NCBI GenBank assembly: GCA_030512295.1
Contig: JAULSR010000001.1
Coordinates: 7,153,001-7,217,000 of the forward strand
DNA from: Bombardia bombarda
Lineage: Eukaryota > Ascomycota > Sordariomycetes > Sordariales > Lasiosphaeriaceae
Length of the DNA stretch: 64,000 bases
Direction of reading: 5' to 3'
The translations under genes and the position numbers were made by a program. Numbering within the stretch: the stretch's first letter is position 1; each line of letters starts with the position of its first letter. The notes beneath the pieces were generated by a model, which worked only from the letters and a program-made list of their open reading frames with translations, did no database searches and was not told the origin of the DNA. Shown here in pieces: positions 60,559-64,000 of the stretch.

Positions 60559-63285
60559 ATGGCAACGCTTGAACATCTTCCGCCTGAGATGCGGCACGCC
60601 ATCTTCGACGCTGGCATGCTGACACAAGACGACCTCATTGCCCTGACCAGCACGTCCCGGTTGACGCGCGCAGTGGCAATTCCCCTCCTCTATCAGGTTT
60701 AATGCCAAGTTCATGGGATCTTCAGCTCTAGTATGGGCTGCAAGAAGAAGCAGAACTGGCCTCCTCAAGACTTGTCTCAAGCATGGTGGCGATGCAGATA
60801 CCAAATGGCTCCGCGACGAGATCACGGGCAAAACAGCCATGGCCACACCGGCATACGAACTGGCTGACAACTCACCCACGGGTTATGTCATTCATCTTGC
60901 GGCAAAGAGAGGCCATGATCATGCCGTGAATATTTTGCTTGATTCAGGGGCGAGGATGGACGTGCCTTCTCTTCGTATGTGCAGTTGCCCGCATCTCGAC
61001 CGCTACTGGCCCATGGAAAAGTCTCCCCAGGTCTGGAACATCCGTCACATTCCTAGATGGTACCCGCTTCATCTGGCTCTGTGCCATGACCATGTGTCCA
61101 CAGCAAAGCTGCTACTTTCACGGGGAGCACCCGCCGAAGTCCTTGTGTATCCGCCCGCAGAAATCTCTGTTTTTCCACCCGCACCGCCAGGTAGGACGTA
61201 GGCTATTACAGCCCTCCACACAGCTGCAGAACTGGGCCTGATCGAATTTGCTCGCTGGGCTCTGGAAAGCGGGTTTGTGAGCATCGGTGGAGGCGATGCT
61301 TATGATAGAACGGCTCTGCACTACGCACTTACACACTACCAGGGCTCACCATCAATGATAGAATTTCTACTCGAAGTAGGTGCTGACCAAAACTTGCCTG
61401 ATACTCGGAATGAAATACCATTTGTCCGGGCATGCAGGAGGAATATGTTCAGTGCTGCAATCACGCTGCTCAAATCCAAGCACAGCAAGCTTCAACCTCG
61501 CCTCGAGTACATGAATCAAGCTCTTCGTTATGCTGTCCGCGACGGTTGAACTACACGATGGAACATCAGGCGATGTATGAAAACCATCAACTTGATATTG
61601 TCCGTGCAATCTTGGACATGGGCACGCCTGTCAATCTACGGACGTATCTAAGAGAGAATATCGGGCCTCATAGCATGACCAAGCGCCACACTCCGCTCAC
61701 GATACATCTGGAGACTAGACAAAAGCGTACACCGCCGAGCAAGGAGATTGTCAGTCTTCTCCTTCAGGCTGGGACCAATCCCAACTTTGCCGTTCCTGGG
61801 CGTCAACGGACCGCGGCTTTGCTTCTGGCGGTCGACCGTGCCATTTCCGCGTTCGGTATAGATCACATGTTAATCGCTGCTAGAGCTCGCCTAGATATAC
61901 ATTGTCAAACAGCCAAACACAACCCCACACACGCACCCTGGACGGACAAACCTATCGAATTTGCACCCTGCATGGGCACCCCTATTGGCTTTGCCGCCAT
62001 TAAAGCGAGCATCGGGGGGTCCGAGGATCCTCTCCAAGGCAGCGCTAGCTAATCTATCTCCTCATATACTCAACAGAATCTACATGGAATGTCTCTGCCA
62101 CGACTGGGGCGGCCGGGAGGTGGTCTGCAAGCTGTTGCAAGACCATGGCGCCCACGTCGACCCCGATTCAAATATGGCGTGGACGGGCCAATTGAAGGAG
62201 GCACTGGACAGAAACAACGACGGCTGGCTGGTCAAGTTCTGTCTTGAGCACAACATTTTGCAGCCTATTATAGAAGAAGATGAGAAGTTTCTCTTTGCAC
62301 CAAAAGAGCGGAAACTAGAGATGGTGCGAGCCTTATTTCAGTCGTCCAGTGACCTCGCAGCTACGATCAAGAAAGAACCATCCAGTGCCCTCGCGACTTG
62401 GATTGAGAAAGAATGGTTCGATTTCCTCGCAACTAGGGCCAAAAAGGACGGCCAGGCGTCCCTCATCCTAGCCTGCGAGCATGGATCTGCAGATGCAGTA
62501 AGACGCATCCTTGAGGCGGGCGTCAGCCCGTTGTTGACTCCTATTGTGACTTGGGATCCCTATGGCAACGACACCATTACAGAACCCCCCGGGTCATTGC
62601 TTTCTATCGTCCTAACAAGGCCCTATCCAGACGTCGAACTCGTGGCGCTGCTACTAGAACACGACGTCAACCTGCTTGACATCTGCGTCGGACAGTCTAC
62701 GGAAGCTGATGCTAACACTGCTCAAACCGATTTTGAACTCGCTATCTGCGACGACAAGATTGATGCCCTCGGCCTCCTCCTCCGTCATCTGGGATCTGAC
62801 CCCCCTCAACATGCAGATATCTCCATCTTGCCTGCCGCGACGGGCACTGGAAGGCCGTCGAGCATCTGCTCGCCGCGGGTGTGGATCCCAACGGACATGC
62901 CAGTAACACCAACTGCTTCCACCCTGGGGGGCCGCCTCTCGTCCAGCTCCTCCGCTGCTGGCGCGACAGCCCACGCGCTTGGTACTTAGAGAACGAAGAC
63001 GAGTTCCCCGCTCATCAGATACGGCTCCTGTTACGCTACGGGGCAGATGCCAACGGTGCGGATGCTCAGGGGGAGACAGCTGTTGATGTTTTGAGATCTA
63101 GGCTTTCTCCCCTTGAGGATAGAAATGAGAATGGAGATAGAGATGTGAGGCAGCTCCTGATCAGTCAAGCTGTGGCATGCTTCTTTCGGATTGAGACGCG
63201 TGATGATGGGAAGATGGGTATCATTGCTCTTCCCGAGGATGAGGCGAGACTTGCGTGGAAGGAGATTAGTGACATATACACGTGA
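60559..63285 (+). pseudogene. Decayed F-box/ankyrin-repeat protein gene
   Basis: ATG 60559 starts an F-box (LEHLPPEMRHAIFDAGMLTQ, DDLIALTSTSRLTRAVAIPL). Ankyrin repeats follow, such as GYVIHLAAKRGHDHAVNILL, RTALHYALTHYQGSPSMIEF, ASLILACEHGSADAVRRILE and GHWKAVEHLLAAGVDPNGH. The gene ends at 63285 and would encode about 900 aa. Reading needs four frame changes and one read-through: a shift at about 60697-60702 just after the F-box, an in-frame TAG at 61199-61201, a shift near 61545-61550, an extra G in a G6 run near 62017-62022 and a shift near 62815-62830. None is a plausible intron: the gaps are 0-30 bp. With five lesions it is almost surely inactive. Such F-box/ankyrin genes form large, fast-turning families in filamentous fungi; the neighbouring genes are intact, which argues against assembly error. 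Confidence 0.85.
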
Positions 63286-63619
63286 TGGATGTGGATGAGG
63301 TGGTAGATGATAGTACTCTTGCTCGATCTGATATAGATCTACCACCGTCATGGTATGGGATCAGTAAAGTGTCGGGCACGCACATATCCTGCCGTGGTAA
63401 TATTGCGTTTCCTATATTTACCGGCCAGGTTAAATTGGAACGGTTTCAATTTTAAGTGAACAGTCAGTATCAGATGTTGTCACTGGACATTGAATACAAG
63501 GTCAGAAGCTCGATGCTAAGTTATAAGTGTAAAAAGAAAAGGTGTACATAAATGAAATTGCAGCTGCGTATATAATATATAACAAAAAAAAAGGAAAGAA
63601 TCCTAAAAAAATAGTCAGT
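63286..63619. other. Intergenic region up to the tRNA gene
   Basis: AT-rich DNA. It includes poly-A tracts near 63583-63592 and 63605-63611; on the minus strand these are T-runs downstream of the tRNA gene. Confidence 0.55.
63605..63611 (-). terminator. Pol III T-run terminator of tRNA-Gly
   Basis: Seven A residues on the plus strand, so seven T on the coding strand, lie 8 bp downstream of the tRNA 3' end. This is the standard RNA polymerase III stop. Confidence 0.85.
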
Positions 63620-63690
63620 TGCATCAGCCGTGAATCGAACACGGGGCCCATCGATGGCAACGATGGATTTTACCACTAAACCACTGATGC
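63620..63690 (-). tRNA. tRNA-Gly (anticodon GCC)
   Basis: The 71 nt minus-strand gene starts GCATCAG and ends CTGATGC plus a discriminator A, giving a seven-pair acceptor stem. The D-arm contains the A-box (TGGTTTAGTGG). The anticodon arm CCATCG-TTGCCAT-CGATGG presents GCC, which reads Gly codons GGC/GGU. The T-arm CCGTG-TTCGATT-CACGG carries the B-box GTTCGATTC. There is no intron. Confidence 0.95.
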
Positions 63691-64000
63691 TTGAAGCACG
63701 AATTGTGTAATTCGCTGATTGTTGGGTCTCTACTCAGAACTGAATAGTCTCAAGCCTTTGGACTGCCACCCCCTAACAACTTCGACATTAACCTACCTGA
63801 GGTACGAAGATCTTTCACGACCATTGTCACTCCTTGAATTACCTCATCGAGCCAGGGCAGCTAGAATGCACCTTCAATGGAAAGTCCCTTCGCTGGCAAA
63901 CCAATTCACACAAACATGGACGGAGATGGTTAGATAGGCAAAGACAGCCATGCCAAGTTAACAAGCAACGCCATATGTGGTGGTTGGTTGGTAGGATAAA
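63691..64000. other. Upstream of tRNA-Gly, no gene recognised
   Basis: Unremarkable DNA to the window end. A 72-codon frame at 63719-63937 has no recognisable sequence. Confidence 0.45.

Noticed and set aside
60697..60725. GTTTAATG...TTCAG segment after the F-box as a possible intron
   Set aside because: It would be only about 29 bp, too short for a spliceosomal intron in these fungi, and the sequence reads as coding (FNAKFMGSS) with a one-base shift.
61190..61219. GTAGGACG...TACAG segment spanning the in-frame TAG as an intron
   Set aside because: About 20 bp only, without a branch point; the frame on both sides is the same, so a nonsense change is simpler.

Overview
The window is nuclear DNA from a filamentous ascomycete (Pezizomycotina, most likely Sordariomycetes). 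Short GT-AG introns of about 50-215 bp interrupt most genes. Protein families such as Ada2, Erg28, Nup170, Ish1/Msc1, Clr5-domain and F-box/ankyrin proteins fit this group. Intergenic DNA is rich in microsatellites and in the TACCTACC/GGTAGGTA motif. No species can be named from the sequence alone. Gene models below were assembled by hand from open frames plus splice sites, and each joins in phase.

Left part (1-23 kb): a long non-coding leader, then a mucin-like transmembrane SH3 protein (3898-6225), a TPR/U-box ubiquitin ligase of the CHIP type (8977-9946), a strongly divergent Ras-like protein that lacks key GTPase residues (12190-10203, minus), a NIPA-type magnesium transporter with a polyQ tail (17932-15467, minus) and a short-chain dehydrogenase (22720-21426, minus).

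Middle part (23-46 kb): a compact housekeeping block. It holds the SAGA adaptor Ada2 (minus), galactose-1-phosphate uridylyltransferase (plus), the ergosterol scaffold Erg28 (minus), the very-long-chain 3-ketoacyl-CoA reductase (plus), the nucleoporin Nup170 (plus), a small membrane protein (plus), a YVC1/TRP-like vacuolar channel (plus) and a secretory Ish1-repeat protein (plus). ERG28 and the ketoreductase share a 509 bp divergent promoter, which links two ER lipid pathways. Between the channel and the Ish1 gene lie two decayed genes: an alpha/beta-hydrolase remnant that has lost its middle, and a frameshifted RRM-like paralog.

Right part (46-64 kb): gene-poor. It holds a small Clr5-domain gene (minus), a 9.4 kb stretch without a recognisable gene, the intact paralog of the frameshifted RRM-like gene (59659-57655, minus), a decayed F-box/ankyrin-repeat gene with five lesions (60559-63285) and a tRNA-Gly(GCC) (minus).

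The most interesting items are the natural 'S17N-like' Ras protein, the intact/decayed RRM-like paralog pair, the internal-deletion hydrolase relic and the shared ERG28/ketoreductase promoter. I saw no secondary-metabolite cluster, CRISPR array, intact transposon or viral element.
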